DNA of 64,000 bases, from positions 186,001 through 250,000 of the forward strand of contig WGNK01000020.1 in assembly GCA_016124535.1 (NCBI GenBank), written 5' to 3'. Position 1 is the first letter of the stretch. Each line of letters begins with the position of its first letter. Source of the DNA: Azospirillum sp. GTDB lineage: Bacteria; Pseudomonadota; Alphaproteobacteria; Azospirillales; Azospirillaceae. Shown here piece by piece: positions 16,454 through 23,738 of the stretch. The notes under the pieces were generated by a model that was not told the DNA's origin, did no database searches, and was given only the letters and a program-made list of their open reading frames with translations. Both the position numbers and the translations under genes were made by a program.

Positions 16454-17428
16454 ATGGCTCAGACCTGGCCCTCGTTGTCCGCGACCACGACCAAGATCAA
16501 GGACAGCCTGGCGCCGCTGCTCCAGCGCTTCGACGCGCTCTGGTCCAACTTCGCCGGCACGTCCTTCCCCGGCAGTCCCACCCCGGGCCAGCTCTGCTAT
16601 CGGCTGGACCAGGGCAAGCTCTACCAGTGCCGCACCGCCGGGCCCGACGACTGGACCTGCATCGCCGATCTCAATGCCACTCTGATCACCCGCCAGATCG
16701 CCGACGGACTTTATGCCGCGCTCGGCCATCTCCACGACGACCGCTACGCCGCGCTGGGCCATCTCCACGACGATCGCTACGCCGCGCTGGGCCACCTCCA
16801 TGACGATCGCTACGCCCAGAAGTCGGCCAATCTCTCCGACCTGGCCAACGCCGCCGCTGCCCGAACCAATCTCGGGCTCGGCGCCGTCGCCCACAGCAAC
16901 GATTACAACGACCTCGCCAACAAGCCGGCCGCGGTCGCCGCCGTTCCGGCCGGCGTGATCGCCCCCTTCGCCGCCGCCGCGGCCCCCGCCGGCTGGCTGG
17001 TCTGCGGCGGCCAGGCGGTCAGCCGATCGACCTACGCCGTCCTCTATGCCGCGATCGGCATCACCTACGGCGCCGGCGACGGTTCCAGCACGTTCAATCT
17101 CCCCGATCTGCGCGGCCGCATGGTCGCGGGCCGCGACAATCTGGGCGGCGCCGCCGCCGGCCGCATCACCCAGGCCGGCTGCGGCGTCGACGGCACCGTC
17201 CTGGGCGCATCCGGCGGCGCAGAAACCCATACCCTCACCACCGCCCAGATGCCCAGCCACAGCCACGGCCTCAACAACCCCTCCATCGTCGCCGCCGGCG
17301 GCGGCAGTCACGGCGCCACCGGCGGCAGCGAAAGCGTCCAGACCATCTCTCTCGCCGCCAGCGGCGGCGGCCAGCCCCACAACAACCTGCCGCCCGCCCT
17401 CGTCCTCACCTGGATCATTAAGACCTGA
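16454..17428 (+). CDS. Tail fibre protein with collar domain
   Basis: A 324-residue protein with a short N-terminal attachment domain, three perfect-frame repeats of AALGHLHDDRY (residues about 88-120), a coiled segment (SANLSDLANAAAARTNLGLG) typical of phage fibres, and a C-terminal tail-collar domain with WLVCGGQAVSRSTYAVLYAA, FNLPDLRGRMVAG and PSHSHGLNNP plus HNNLPPALVLTWIIK. Such proteins form receptor-binding fibres. The next gene is a small protein that may assist its assembly. The start ATG at 16454 follows the J-like stop by 13 bp. Confidence 0.9.
   Translation: MAQTWPSLSATTTKIKDSLAPLLQRFDALWSNFAGTSFPGSPTPGQLCYRLDQGKLYQCRTAGPDDWTCIADLNATLITRQIADGLYAALGHLHDDRYAALGHLHDDRYAALGHLHDDRYAQKSANLSDLANAAAARTNLGLGAVAHSNDYNDLANKPAAVAAVPAGVIAPFAAAAAPAGWLVCGGQAVSRSTYAVLYAAIGITYGAGDGSSTFNLPDLRGRMVAGRDNLGGAAAGRITQAGCGVDGTVLGASGGAETHTLTTAQMPSHSHGLNNPSIVAAGGGSHGATGGSESVQTISLAASGGGQPHNNLPPALVLTWIIKT
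16715..16813 (+). repeat. Three tandem 33-bp repeats in the fibre gene
   Basis: Units 16715-16747, 16748-16780 and 16781-16813 each encode AALGHLHDDRY. The second and third differ from the first by single bases. The repeat number could change by slipped recombination and alter fibre length in frame. Confidence 0.9.
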
Positions 17429-17438
17429 GAGCGCGCCC

Positions 17439-17984
17439 ATGTTGGAACTCCATCAGCATCCCGACGGCATCCTGTTCCTGCGCACCGACGCCGGCACCTA
17501 TCGCGCCACCCCTGCGGAGTTTGCCGCCGACGCCCTGAGCCTTCCGGGACCGCCGACGCTCGCCGCCCTGCCTCCCGGCTACATCGAGCGCCTTTATCGG
17601 CCGAGCGGCCGCCACATCCTGGTCGATACCCTCAACCAGGTGACGACTCAGCCCTCGCCCTGGCCTGCCGGCGATGCTCTGCTCGCCCGTGCCGCCGATC
17701 TGATCGCCGTGCGGGCCGCCGCCGAAGCGGCTGCAACCGGAGCATCGCCGCCGCCGTCGCCGCTCTGGTGCACCAAACTGCAGTTCCGCAGGGCGCTCCG
17801 CCAGGCCGGGCTGCTCGCCACCGTCCAAGCCGCCATCGCAGCCGCCGGCCCCGAAGCCGCCGAATCCTGGGAATACGCCACCGCGATCTGGCGCACCGAC
17901 CCGATGGTCGACCAGATCGCCCTCCTGCTGGGCAAGACCTCCGACGAGACCGACGCCCTGTTTCAGCTCGCCCGCACCCTTTGA
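17439..17984 (+). CDS. Hypothetical phage protein next to the tail fibre
   Basis: A 181-residue protein starting MLELHQHPDGILFLRTDAG. It has no signal peptide and no recognised catalytic motif; a Pro/Ala-rich stretch near residue 100 (TGASPPPSPLWCTKLQFRRA) separates two helical parts. The position right after the fibre gene suggests a fibre assembly chaperone or a fibre-associated structural protein. The ACCGG-rich upstream is short (10 bp). I do not recognise the family. Confidence 0.6.
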   Translation: MLELHQHPDGILFLRTDAGTYRATPAEFAADALSLPGPPTLAALPPGYIERLYRPSGRHILVDTLNQVTTQPSPWPAGDALLARAADLIAVRAAAEAAATGASPPPSPLWCTKLQFRRALRQAGLLATVQAAIAAAGPEAAESWEYATAIWRTDPMVDQIALLLGKTSDETDALFQLARTL

Positions 17985-18010
17985 GGTCCCTCAACCGGGA
18001 AACGCCCGAC

Positions 18011-18247
18011 ATGACCGACACCGCCTTAGGGGCGGGGAACGGCGGCACCAAGCTGCCGGTCCTGCCCGTCCTATTCGTCCTGCTCACCGCGATCGTGACC
18101 GGCCTCACCTCGTGGATGTTCAAGGTCGACGACCGCCTCTACGCCCTTACCCGCGAGGTGCCGACCCGCGCCGAGCTCAACACCCGGCTCGACCGCATCG
18201 ACCAGGCGCTTGCCAGCCTTGCCGACCGGACGCCGAGACGAAACTGA
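18011..18247 (+). CDS. Small single-span membrane protein of the lysis region
   Basis: A 78-residue protein with a hydrophobic span at residues about 16-36 (LPVLPVLFVLLTAIVTGLTS), followed by a charged coiled-coil (VPTRAELNTRLDRIDQALAS). This is the layout of small inner-membrane proteins in lysis cassettes, such as i-spanins and small holins, although neither is proven. It lies 26 bp after the previous gene and 41 bp upstream of the endolysin, so it is probably part of the same operon. Confidence 0.6.
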   Translation: MTDTALGAGNGGTKLPVLPVLFVLLTAIVTGLTSWMFKVDDRLYALTREVPTRAELNTRLDRIDQALASLADRTPRRN

Positions 18248-18288
18248 CCATAGCCCGACCCCACCCCACCCCAATTGGGAGAGCTGCC

Positions 18289-18729
18289 GTGAATGAACCG
18301 CCCTGGCTCGCAATCGCGCGTGCCGAACTCGGCCGCCATGAGGTTCCGGGTCCCGCCAACGAGCCGCGCATCCTGGAATACCACCAGGCGACCACGCTGA
18401 AGGCGACCTCGGACGCGGTACCGTGGTGCTCGGCCTACGCCTGTTTCGTGATGACCGAGGCCGGTCTCGCGAGCACCGGCAGCGCCGCGGCGCGCTCCTG
18501 GCTCGCCTGGGGACGGCCGCTGAAACAGCCGGTGGCCGGCTGCATCGCCGTGTTCTCTCGGCCGCCGGACCCGGCCAGCGGCCATGTCGGCTTCTATCTG
18601 GAAACTGCGGGTGACGGCCGGCTGATGATCCTGGGCGGCAACCAGGGCGATGCCGTCTCGATCCGCCCCTATCCGCGGGCCCGGCTGCTCGGATTCCGCT
18701 GGCCCGCAGGGGTGCCGATACCGGCCTGA
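18289..18729 (+). CDS. Endolysin-like peptidoglycan hydrolase (TIGR02594 family)
   Basis: A 146-residue protein matching the TIGR02594/CHAP-like family: GRHEVPGPANEPRILEYH near residue 15, then the nucleophile motif AVPWCSAYACFVM with cysteine at about residue 47, and GHVGFYLETAGDGRLMILGG with the histidine at about residue 98. It has no signal peptide, so it would need the neighbouring holin to reach the wall. Start is GTG at 18289 with GGGAGAG at 18278-18284. A strong terminator-like hairpin follows at 18756. Confidence 0.83.
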   Translation: MNEPPWLAIARAELGRHEVPGPANEPRILEYHQATTLKATSDAVPWCSAYACFVMTEAGLASTGSAAARSWLAWGRPLKQPVAGCIAVFSRPPDPASGHVGFYLETAGDGRLMILGGNQGDAVSIRPYPRARLLGFRWPAGVPIPA

Positions 18730-18755
18730 CACCGCCTTTTTCCGCCGTTTCCCCG

Positions 18756-18777
18756 ACCCGCCGCCGGCGGGTTTTTT
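18756..18777 (+). terminator. Rho-independent terminator after the endolysin gene
   Basis: An 8-bp stem (ACCCGCC with GGCGGGT) around a 3-base loop is followed by six T residues at 18772-18777. It separates the endolysin gene from the next reading frame at 18801, whose Shine-Dalgarno lies just downstream, so the latter may need readthrough or its own promoter. Confidence 0.8.
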
Positions 18778-18800
18778 GTTGCCTGACCAGGAGAAAACCC

Positions 18801-19340
18801 TTGGACAACGCCATTGCCGCGGTCGATTGGGTGACCGCCCATCTCGGCACCATCACCGTCGTCGCCTTCGCGGCGATCGGCGTGCTCTCCCAGGCCGCCG
18901 CCCGCCTTGACCTCGCCTGGTTGGCCCGTGCCAGCAGCATCGCCCACGATGTCGTCCAGGGCGTCGCCGGCAACTGGGGCCATGCCGCCAACGCCGTCCT
19001 CCTGATCCAGCTCTACCGCGCCAAGGGGCCGGATGCGGCGCTGGCCGAACTCGCCCGCCTGGCGGCCTCGACGCCGGCCGATGGCGGCGGATCGCCCCCG
19101 GGCACCGCTCCGGCAGCCCTGCTGCTCGCGGTCGGGATCGCGGCGACCGCGGCCTGTGCGCCGCTCACCGAGCGGATCGACCAGGCGACCGGCACCACGA
19201 TTGCCGAACGCTGCGCCGCCTATCGCACCGGTGCCTATGTCGGCAAGAGTCTCGCGGGCCTGTTCGGCGAACTCGACGCCTTCGCCGAGGTCGGCGCCGG
19301 CGCAGTCGAGGCGCTCTGCGCCGGGCAGCTCGACCCATGA
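18801..19340 (+). CDS. Membrane protein, possible holin
   Basis: A 179-residue protein with two hydrophobic segments, residues about 15-33 (HLGTITVVAFAAIGVLSQAA) and about 100-118 (PAALLLAVGIAATAACAP). The second resembles a lipoprotein signal (AACAP), though it is internal. The first half looks like a small holin-type domain. I chose TTG at 18801 because AGGAG at 18789-18793 gives a 7-base spacing. It follows the terminator. The stop overlaps the next start (ATGA at 19337). Holin function is likely by position only. Confidence 0.6.
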   Translation: MDNAIAAVDWVTAHLGTITVVAFAAIGVLSQAAARLDLAWLARASSIAHDVVQGVAGNWGHAANAVLLIQLYRAKGPDAALAELARLAASTPADGGGSPPGTAPAALLLAVGIAATAACAPLTERIDQATGTTIAERCAAYRTGAYVGKSLAGLFGELDAFAEVGAGAVEALCAGQLDP

Positions 19341-19831
19341 GCCGGCTGCCCACCCTCGATCAGGTCGCGGCCTGGCCGGCCGAGCGGATCGCCGCCCTCC
19401 CGGCGCCCGAACTCGCGCAATTGCTTGCTCGCCTCGACGCGCAGCGCGGCCTCACCAAGACCGCGGCCACCCGGCTCGCCGAAGGTCTGGAACTCAAATA
19501 CGGGTCCCGCATCGCCGGCGAGCGTCAGGCCCAGGGCAAGCCGCTCGGCCGAATCCGCATCATGGACGCCGGTGTCGCCGTCGTTCATGAGGTGGACAAA
19601 CAGGTGGTCTGGGACCAGGACAAGCTGGCGGCCCTGGCGAAGGCCGGCTTGGCCGAAAAGGGCTACGACCCGGCCGAGCTGCTCTCTACCACCTACACCG
19701 TCTCGGAAAAGGCCTACGCCGCCTGGCCCAGCCCCTTGCGCGTTCTGTTCGAGCCCGCCCGCACCGAGCGACCCAAGGGCTCGAAGTGGGAGATGCCCAT
19801 CGCCAAGCCCGCCCGCCCGGTCGCCGCCTGA
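19337..19831 (+). CDS. Hypothetical phage protein
   Basis: A 164-residue protein starting MSRLPTLDQVAAWPAERIAA. The first half is helical and Ala/Leu-rich (LAQLLARLDAQRGLTKTAAT), and a KYGSRIAGERQAQGK stretch leads into a compact C-terminal part (VAVVHEVDKQVVWDQDKLAA, then KAYAAWPSPLRVLFEPART). There is no membrane segment. It overlaps the preceding membrane protein gene by 4 bp. I do not recognise the family, and the location at the right end suggests a non-structural role. Confidence 0.6.
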   Translation: MSRLPTLDQVAAWPAERIAALPAPELAQLLARLDAQRGLTKTAATRLAEGLELKYGSRIAGERQAQGKPLGRIRIMDAGVAVVHEVDKQVVWDQDKLAALAKAGLAEKGYDPAELLSTTYTVSEKAYAAWPSPLRVLFEPARTERPKGSKWEMPIAKPARPVAA

Positions 19832-19900
19832 CCCACGGGTTCCGGTTGTCCCGAACGGCGCCGACACACTGGAGCCGTCCGTCCCATCTGATGTATCCTG

Positions 19901-20035
19901 CCGCCGGTCGAGCCTTCGGAAGAAGGCGGCCGGCGGGGGCCGGGGTGCGCCAACACCCCGAGCCGCGGAGGTTGAGTCCGCACGCCGTGGTCCGGCCGCG
20001 ACCACGCCATCCCGCCACCCTGCACAGGGGCGGGA
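19901..20035 (+). ncRNA. Multi-hairpin leader upstream of the com/methylase genes
   Basis: Four strong hairpins occur in tandem. The first pairs CCGCCGG 19901-19907 with CCGGCGG 19930-19936 and encloses GCCTTC/GAAGGC with a GGAA tetraloop at 19918-19921. The second is CGGGGTG 19941-19947 with CACCCCG 19954-19960. The third is CGTGGTC 19986-19992 with GACCACG 20000-20006. The fourth is TCCCGC 20010-20015 with GCGGGA 20030-20035 enclosing CCCT/AGGG. The stretch lies in the 223-bp gene-free gap before com. It may act as an RNA leader controlling the downstream genes, or include a terminator for the upstream ones. Confidence 0.5.
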
Positions 20036-20054
20036 CAGCATACCACGGTAGTCG

Positions 20055-20240
20055 ATGGAGGATATCCGCTGCGGTCATTGCGACCGCCTGTTGGCGCGCG
20101 GCACCATCTCCGAACTCGCAATCAAGTGCCCGCGCTGCAAGACCTTGAATCAGCTCCGGCGTAACCAGCCGGTTCCCACTCCCCAGGCCCCGAGCCTCCC
20201 GCCCGAACGCCCGCGAGCGTCAGAGGGTCCGCCCCGATGA
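20055..20240 (+). CDS. com: Com-like zinc finger translational regulator
   Basis: A 61-residue protein with the Com motif pattern: RCGHCDRLLARGTISELAIK followed by CPRCKTLN. The four cysteines are at residues 6, 9, 25 and 28, matching the zinc finger of phage Mu Com, which binds and opens an mRNA hairpin so that the downstream DNA modification gene can be translated. The C-terminus is a Pro-rich tail. It overlaps the following methylase start by 4 bp (ATGA at 20237-20240), the coupled arrangement expected of Com and its target. The name follows the family; the target is inferred. Confidence 0.8.
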   Translation: MEDIRCGHCDRLLARGTISELAIKCPRCKTLNQLRRNQPVPTPQAPSLPPERPRASEGPPR

Positions 20241-21028
20241 CCGCTCTCGCGTCCCCCGCACCGCTGCCGCTCGCCCCCTGGGTCGGCGGCAAGCGCAACC
20301 TCTCCCGCCGCCTGGTCGCCCGCATCGCGGCCACGCCGCACCGCTTCTACGGCGAGCCTTTCGTCGGCATGGGCGGCGTGTTCCTGCGCCGCCCCAAACC
20401 GGCCCCGGTCGAGGCGATCAACGACCGTGGCCTGGACGTGGCCAACCTGTTCCGCGTCGTCCGCCGGCATCCGGAAGCCTTGGCCGCCGAACTCCGCCTC
20501 CAACTCGTCTCCCGCGCCGAGTTCCGCCGCCTGCTCCGCACACCCCCCGACACCCTGACAGACATCGAACGCGCCGCCCGATTTCTGCTGATTCAGCGAC
20601 TCGGCTACGGCGGCCAGCCCGACTCGACCAGCTTTCCCGCGCGCCCAACCGAGCCGAGAAGCCTCGATGCCGACCATTTGCGCATGATGATCGAGGCGGT
20701 CCACCGCCGTCTTGCCCGCGTCACCATCGAGTGTCTCGATTGGGCGGAATTCCTCTCCCGCTACGACCGGCCCGACGCCCTGTTCTACCTCGATCCACCT
20801 TACTGGGGCTGCGAGGACTACTACGGCAAGGGCCTGTTCGACCGCTCGGAGTTCGCCCGCCTGGCCGAGGCGCTGGCCCACCTCAAGGGCCGCTTCATCC
20901 TTAGTCTCAACGATCGCCCTGAAATCCGCAGCCAGTTCGCCCGGTTCTCCATCGAGGAGGAGCCGCTCACCTACCACGTCGCCGGCAGACCCAAACGCGT
21001 CACCGAGTTGGTGATCTCCAAACGGTGA
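20237..21028 (+). CDS. D12 class N6-adenine DNA methyltransferase
   Basis: A 263-residue protein with family motifs: APWVGGKRNLSRRLVARI (motif X, SAM-binding region), RFYGEPFVGMGGVFLRRP (motif I, FxGxG) near residue 40, and DALFYLDPPYWGCEDYYG (motif IV, DPPY) near residue 185. It likely methylates adenine in a short site, as Dam does. In phages such enzymes protect DNA from host restriction or alter expression. It is the last phage gene before the transposon-like insertion at 21110, and is probably translated with com. Confidence 0.92.
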   Translation: MTALASPAPLPLAPWVGGKRNLSRRLVARIAATPHRFYGEPFVGMGGVFLRRPKPAPVEAINDRGLDVANLFRVVRRHPEALAAELRLQLVSRAEFRRLLRTPPDTLTDIERAARFLLIQRLGYGGQPDSTSFPARPTEPRSLDADHLRMMIEAVHRRLARVTIECLDWAEFLSRYDRPDALFYLDPPYWGCEDYYGKGLFDRSEFARLAEALAHLKGRFILSLNDRPEIRSQFARFSIEEEPLTYHVAGRPKRVTELVISKR

Positions 21029-21101
21029 GCCCCGGCGGGGTAGCGCTGCAGGGGCCCGCGGGCCACAGGGGACTCAGCCCTTGTCCTCCTTGCCACGGGG
21101 T

Positions 21102-21109
21102 TCAGGCCG
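21102..21109 (+). repeat. Target site duplication of element 1, left copy
   Basis: TCAGGCCG, matched exactly at 23655-23662 immediately outside the right end of element 1. Confidence 0.9.
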
Positions 21110-21141
21110 GGTAGTGTCTCAGTTTGAACTTCCGGTTAGCG
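21110..21141 (+). repeat. Terminal inverted repeat of element 1, X-type end
   Basis: Starts GGTAGTGTCTCAGTTTGAAC and runs through CTTCCGGTTAGCG. The first 32 bases are the exact reverse complement of 27791-27822 at the right end of element 2; weaker similarity continues about 16 bases further in (CCATG..CGG). Confidence 0.92.
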
Positions 21142-21266
21142 GCCATGACGGTCATTGAACTCGTCCGACCAAGTGGCCGTCGGCAGTCGTTCGTGTATGA
21201 AGGGCGCCAGAACAAAGACGGGGTTCAGTCAGCGGTCATTTGGTATTTCCGGCGGGTGCGCACGCG

Positions 21267-21458
21267 GAGGCTTATCCCGTTAACTCAGGTTGGTCTTCGG
21301 CAAAAGGATGCTGCCATGAAACCGATGCAGCTCTCGCTGACGCGAACAAACTGGGGGGTTGGTGAAATCGGATGCCCAAAATCAGGCGCCCGCCTCTGCG
21401 TCGGAAAGCGGCTTTTAGGTCATGCGTGGAAGGCACCTGAGTCAACGGGATAAGCCCC
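21267..21458. mobile_element. 192-bp MITE nested in element 1
   Basis: Ends GAGGCTTATCCCGTTAACTC (21267-) and the inverse of GGGGCTTATCCCGTTGACTC ending at 21458 form 24-bp inverted repeats with two mismatches. They are flanked by the 8-bp direct repeat CGCACGCG (21259-21266 and 21459-21466). The inside has no convincing gene. The short length, inverted ends and target duplication mark a miniature element moved by a transposase in trans. Confidence 0.85.
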
Positions 21459-21513
21459 CGCACGCGTTGTAAAGTCGTCGAAAGTATAGCGGATAGAACC
21501 TGTTGGAACGCGA

Positions 21514-22368
21514 ATGAACGATATCGAGCGGGAAGCCATAATCCTCAACTCGGTCTGGGAGATGATCGACGGCATGGTCAACTGGGCGATCTTCGTGAAA
21601 AACGATCGGACCGAGCTGACCAACCTGATGTTCCAGACAAGCGCCCATGCTCGGCTGTTCGTCATCCTTTTGGGCGACTTCCTCTCTGATGTCCGGGCGT
21701 TCAAAGGGGAGCCCGTTCCACTTGGGCTGAAACCCGCGCCGAGCAATGCCCGGCCCTCCGACCTGACGTTCCTCTTCCATCTGCGGCAGGTCTGCGCGAA
21801 CCCTAAGCTCGGCCAGGATGCGTCGGCGCTCGCCACGGCGGTGGAGAATTTCGCGACGTGGCTTGAGGGGGAGTTTACCGCGACGGGTGTCAATCTGCAC
21901 GCCATCGACGTCGTCGCGGATCTGCGCGTGGCGCGTTACCGCTACATCAAGATGTGCGGAGACATCGCAAAGCATAACCTCGCGCGGCTAGCCGCCAACG
22001 TCGGCCATCTGCGCAAGCTGTTGGATCAGGCGGGCCAACCGGTCAGCGAGCAGCAGGCCTATCTGGCGGTCGAGACATTCTTCGAATGGTTTCAACAAGA
22101 CATCTTCATCTATCACTCCAGCCAGATCGGCGAGTTCCTGAATAACATCCGCTGGGCGACCTATCGGTATCTCCAGCCCGAGTTCCTTCGATCTTGGCAT
22201 CTCACCGACCGAGAGACGACAGGCTTTCCGGCGTACGGCTATCGTGTGCCGTCAGATATCGCTGAACCGGTGGCAATGGCCATGTATTGGGAGGTGATGA
22301 ACCGCTTGAGGTCGAAGCCGTATGTGCAGCGATTTGTCATTTCGCCACACATGAAGATGCGCTACTGA
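21514..22368 (+). CDS. Hypothetical all-helical protein, element 1 cargo
   Basis: A 284-residue protein that I do not recognise. It starts MNDIEREAIILNSVWEMIDG and is rich in long amphipathic helices. A DLRVARYRYIKMCGDIAKHN segment near residue 145 resembles the helix with an (R/N)xxxKH ending found in HEPN/Abi-type proteins, but the canonical R-x4-6-H spacing is not exact, so this is a weak hint. There is no signal peptide and no membrane span. It is transcribed away from the X end and converges on the nuclease gene. The MITE has inserted in its upstream region. A role in defence is an inference from its neighbour. Confidence 0.7.
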   Translation: MNDIEREAIILNSVWEMIDGMVNWAIFVKNDRTELTNLMFQTSAHARLFVILLGDFLSDVRAFKGEPVPLGLKPAPSNARPSDLTFLFHLRQVCANPKLGQDASALATAVENFATWLEGEFTATGVNLHAIDVVADLRVARYRYIKMCGDIAKHNLARLAANVGHLRKLLDQAGQPVSEQQAYLAVETFFEWFQQDIFIYHSSQIGEFLNNIRWATYRYLQPEFLRSWHLTDRETTGFPAYGYRVPSDIAEPVAMAMYWEVMNRLRSKPYVQRFVISPHMKMRY

Positions 22369-22530
22369 TCAGCGAAAACCCCAAGCGATCAAGCCACCTT
22401 CTGTCAGGTCCACCGTCTCGGTACGCGCCTATCTGGGTCGTTCCAGAAGTTAAGATTAGTTACTGTGAGCGGACACCATAGTTAGGTGCAGCGTCATCGT
22501 AATTAAGGTCTGAATGCGCGCCAGCACTCT

Positions 22531-23442
22531 CTAGCGCATGTTTACAAGGTGCCTGGCGATTAAGCTGCTATACAGGTCTTCTCCAAGCTCTTCCCTGAAT
22601 GCTCTGATCGGCAGTTCTTCCACAGTAGCTTTCAAAGTCGCACGGAATGCCGCGTCTTGGTCAGGAAGCACATCGAAACTAGCACGAGCGCGGCTACGAA
22701 TGGTCTCAAACCGAACAAGTTGCTCCTTCCCGTAGGCCTCGAACCAGATGAAGAACTCGCGGGCACCGGAGAATCTGAGTGTGGGTACCCCCCAACGATC
22801 TTTCGCCGCCCCAGGGAACCCCTCGTAGACGCTCACCTCAATAGGTCCTGGTGTGTCGTAAGCGGCAGGCCTTGCAAGGTGTGAAAATAATATAATTCTG
22901 ATGTTTGCCATAACGTCAAGAAATTCTTCCTCACACCCTGTTGCGGTAAAGAACATCATATTACTAATTACAGCTGGATTGAACTGATCCATATACAACC
23001 CGTCAATTATTCGGGCTTCATTAAATATATATTCGCATTCTTTTGATCTGCATAAGTACCATTGATGGCCAAATTTATGCTGAATTTCCTCCCACGTTAG
23101 AAGATGAATGTTGGTATTGTTAATTGCTTCATAGGCCCCGCTTTGGAAGCCCTTCTTGCTTACGATAAAGCCGGTATTGGCTCCTGCGCCGCTCATCACC
23201 GTGTGGAACGAGTGAACGGCGTCCTGTGGAATTTCGCTTTCCCAGAACTTGCACTCCACTAGCATTATCTGGTTTACACTCGCGCGGTTATCTCGAATGT
23301 AAACATCCACTTCTTTCTTTCCCCGTCCAGACAGATTGATAGTAAAAGGAGTCTCAACAGCATAGCCCATTTCTCGGAAGAGCTGCGCCACCTTGTCTTG
23401 TAAATCGCGCCAATTCCTCACGTCTTTCGTCGTGATCAGCAA
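22531..23442 (-). CDS. Mrr-like restriction endonuclease domain protein, element 1 cargo
   Basis: A 303-residue protein whose N-terminal half has the PD-(D/E)xK endonuclease pattern: RDLQDKVAQLFREMGYAVE (helix before the core), KKEVDVYIRD with E44/D46, and LVECKFWE with E63 and K65, followed by an Mrr-like helix with KGFQSGAYEAINNT. The C-terminal half (from about residue 130) is unlike known nucleases and may read a target or an effector partner. The gene is AT-rich and starts at TTG (23442). It converges on the 284-residue gene. Mrr-type enzymes cut modified DNA, so a role against phage carrying methylated DNA is plausible. Confidence 0.8.
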   Translation of the reverse strand: MLITTKDVRNWRDLQDKVAQLFREMGYAVETPFTINLSGRGKKEVDVYIRDNRASVNQIMLVECKFWESEIPQDAVHSFHTVMSGAGANTGFIVSKKGFQSGAYEAINNTNIHLLTWEEIQHKFGHQWYLCRSKECEYIFNEARIIDGLYMDQFNPAVISNMMFFTATGCEEEFLDVMANIRIILFSHLARPAAYDTPGPIEVSVYEGFPGAAKDRWGVPTLRFSGAREFFIWFEAYGKEQLVRFETIRSRARASFDVLPDQDAAFRATLKATVEELPIRAFREELGEDLYSSLIARHLVNMR

Positions 23443-23620
23443 GACACACCCCCAACCAAAAATCTCGCCTGTGGTACGACCGACTATCCAACCTAATTAA
23501 CGCGCCACCACAAGACGCACAACACACTAAAATTTTAAAACTGATGGGTTAGGTGGGGTGACGGTAAATTACAAGGTCTGTTTTACCCCCGCCACCTCCC
23601 AAATCAGACCGTCCCCTCTC

Positions 23621-23654
23621 GGCCCATCCCGGAAATTCGAACTGAGACACTACC
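23621..23654 (-). repeat. Terminal inverted repeat of element 1, Y-type end
   Basis: Read on the minus strand it begins GGTAGTGTCTCAGTTCGAAT and ends in GGGATGGGCC. All 34 bases match 23898-23931, the left end of element 2, perfectly; weaker similarity continues about 12 bases inward. Confidence 0.92.
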
Positions 23655-23662
23655 TCAGGCCG
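23655..23662 (+). repeat. Target site duplication of element 1, right copy
   Basis: TCAGGCCG, identical to 21102-21109. Confidence 0.9.
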
Positions 23663-23680
23663 CGCCGCCTTGACTACAAT

Positions 23681-23699
23681 GGCACAATCCGGGCACAAT
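23681..23699 (+). repeat. Direct GGCACAAT repeat near attR
   Basis: GGCACAAT occurs at 23681-23688 and 23692-23699, about 40 bp left of the tRNA fragment. Such short direct repeats near att cores often serve as integrase arm-type binding sites, but this is only positional inference. Confidence 0.35.
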
Positions 23700-23738
23700 G
23701 CTCGCTGAAGTGCTTGGTCAAGCTCAGTTCTCCTGGTT

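Larger units (their letters stand above)
21110..23654. mobile_element. Transposase-less element 1 carrying a hypothetical gene and an Mrr-like nuclease gene
   Basis: The ends are GGTAGTGTCTCAGTT at 21110 reading right and its reverse complement ending at 23654. The 8-bp target duplication TCAGGCCG flanks it (21102-21109 and 23655-23662). Left end (X) and right end (Y) agree at 24 of the first 26 bases, then differ. No transposase is encoded. Cargo is the 284-residue protein and the Mrr-like nuclease. A MITE (21267-21458) sits in its left part. Codon use and AT content of the cargo (from about 22450 to 23500) differ from the phage genes. Confidence 0.9.

Noticed and set aside
19425..20051. 208-residue frame overlapping the phage gene and hairpin leader
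   Set aside because: It is out of frame with a better-supported gene, is Arg/Pro/Ala-rich as antisense or shifted frames are in GC-rich DNA, and crosses strong hairpins.
21124..21453. 109-residue open frame at the left end of element 1
   Set aside because: It runs through the terminal repeat and the MITE, and has no coding character apart from length.
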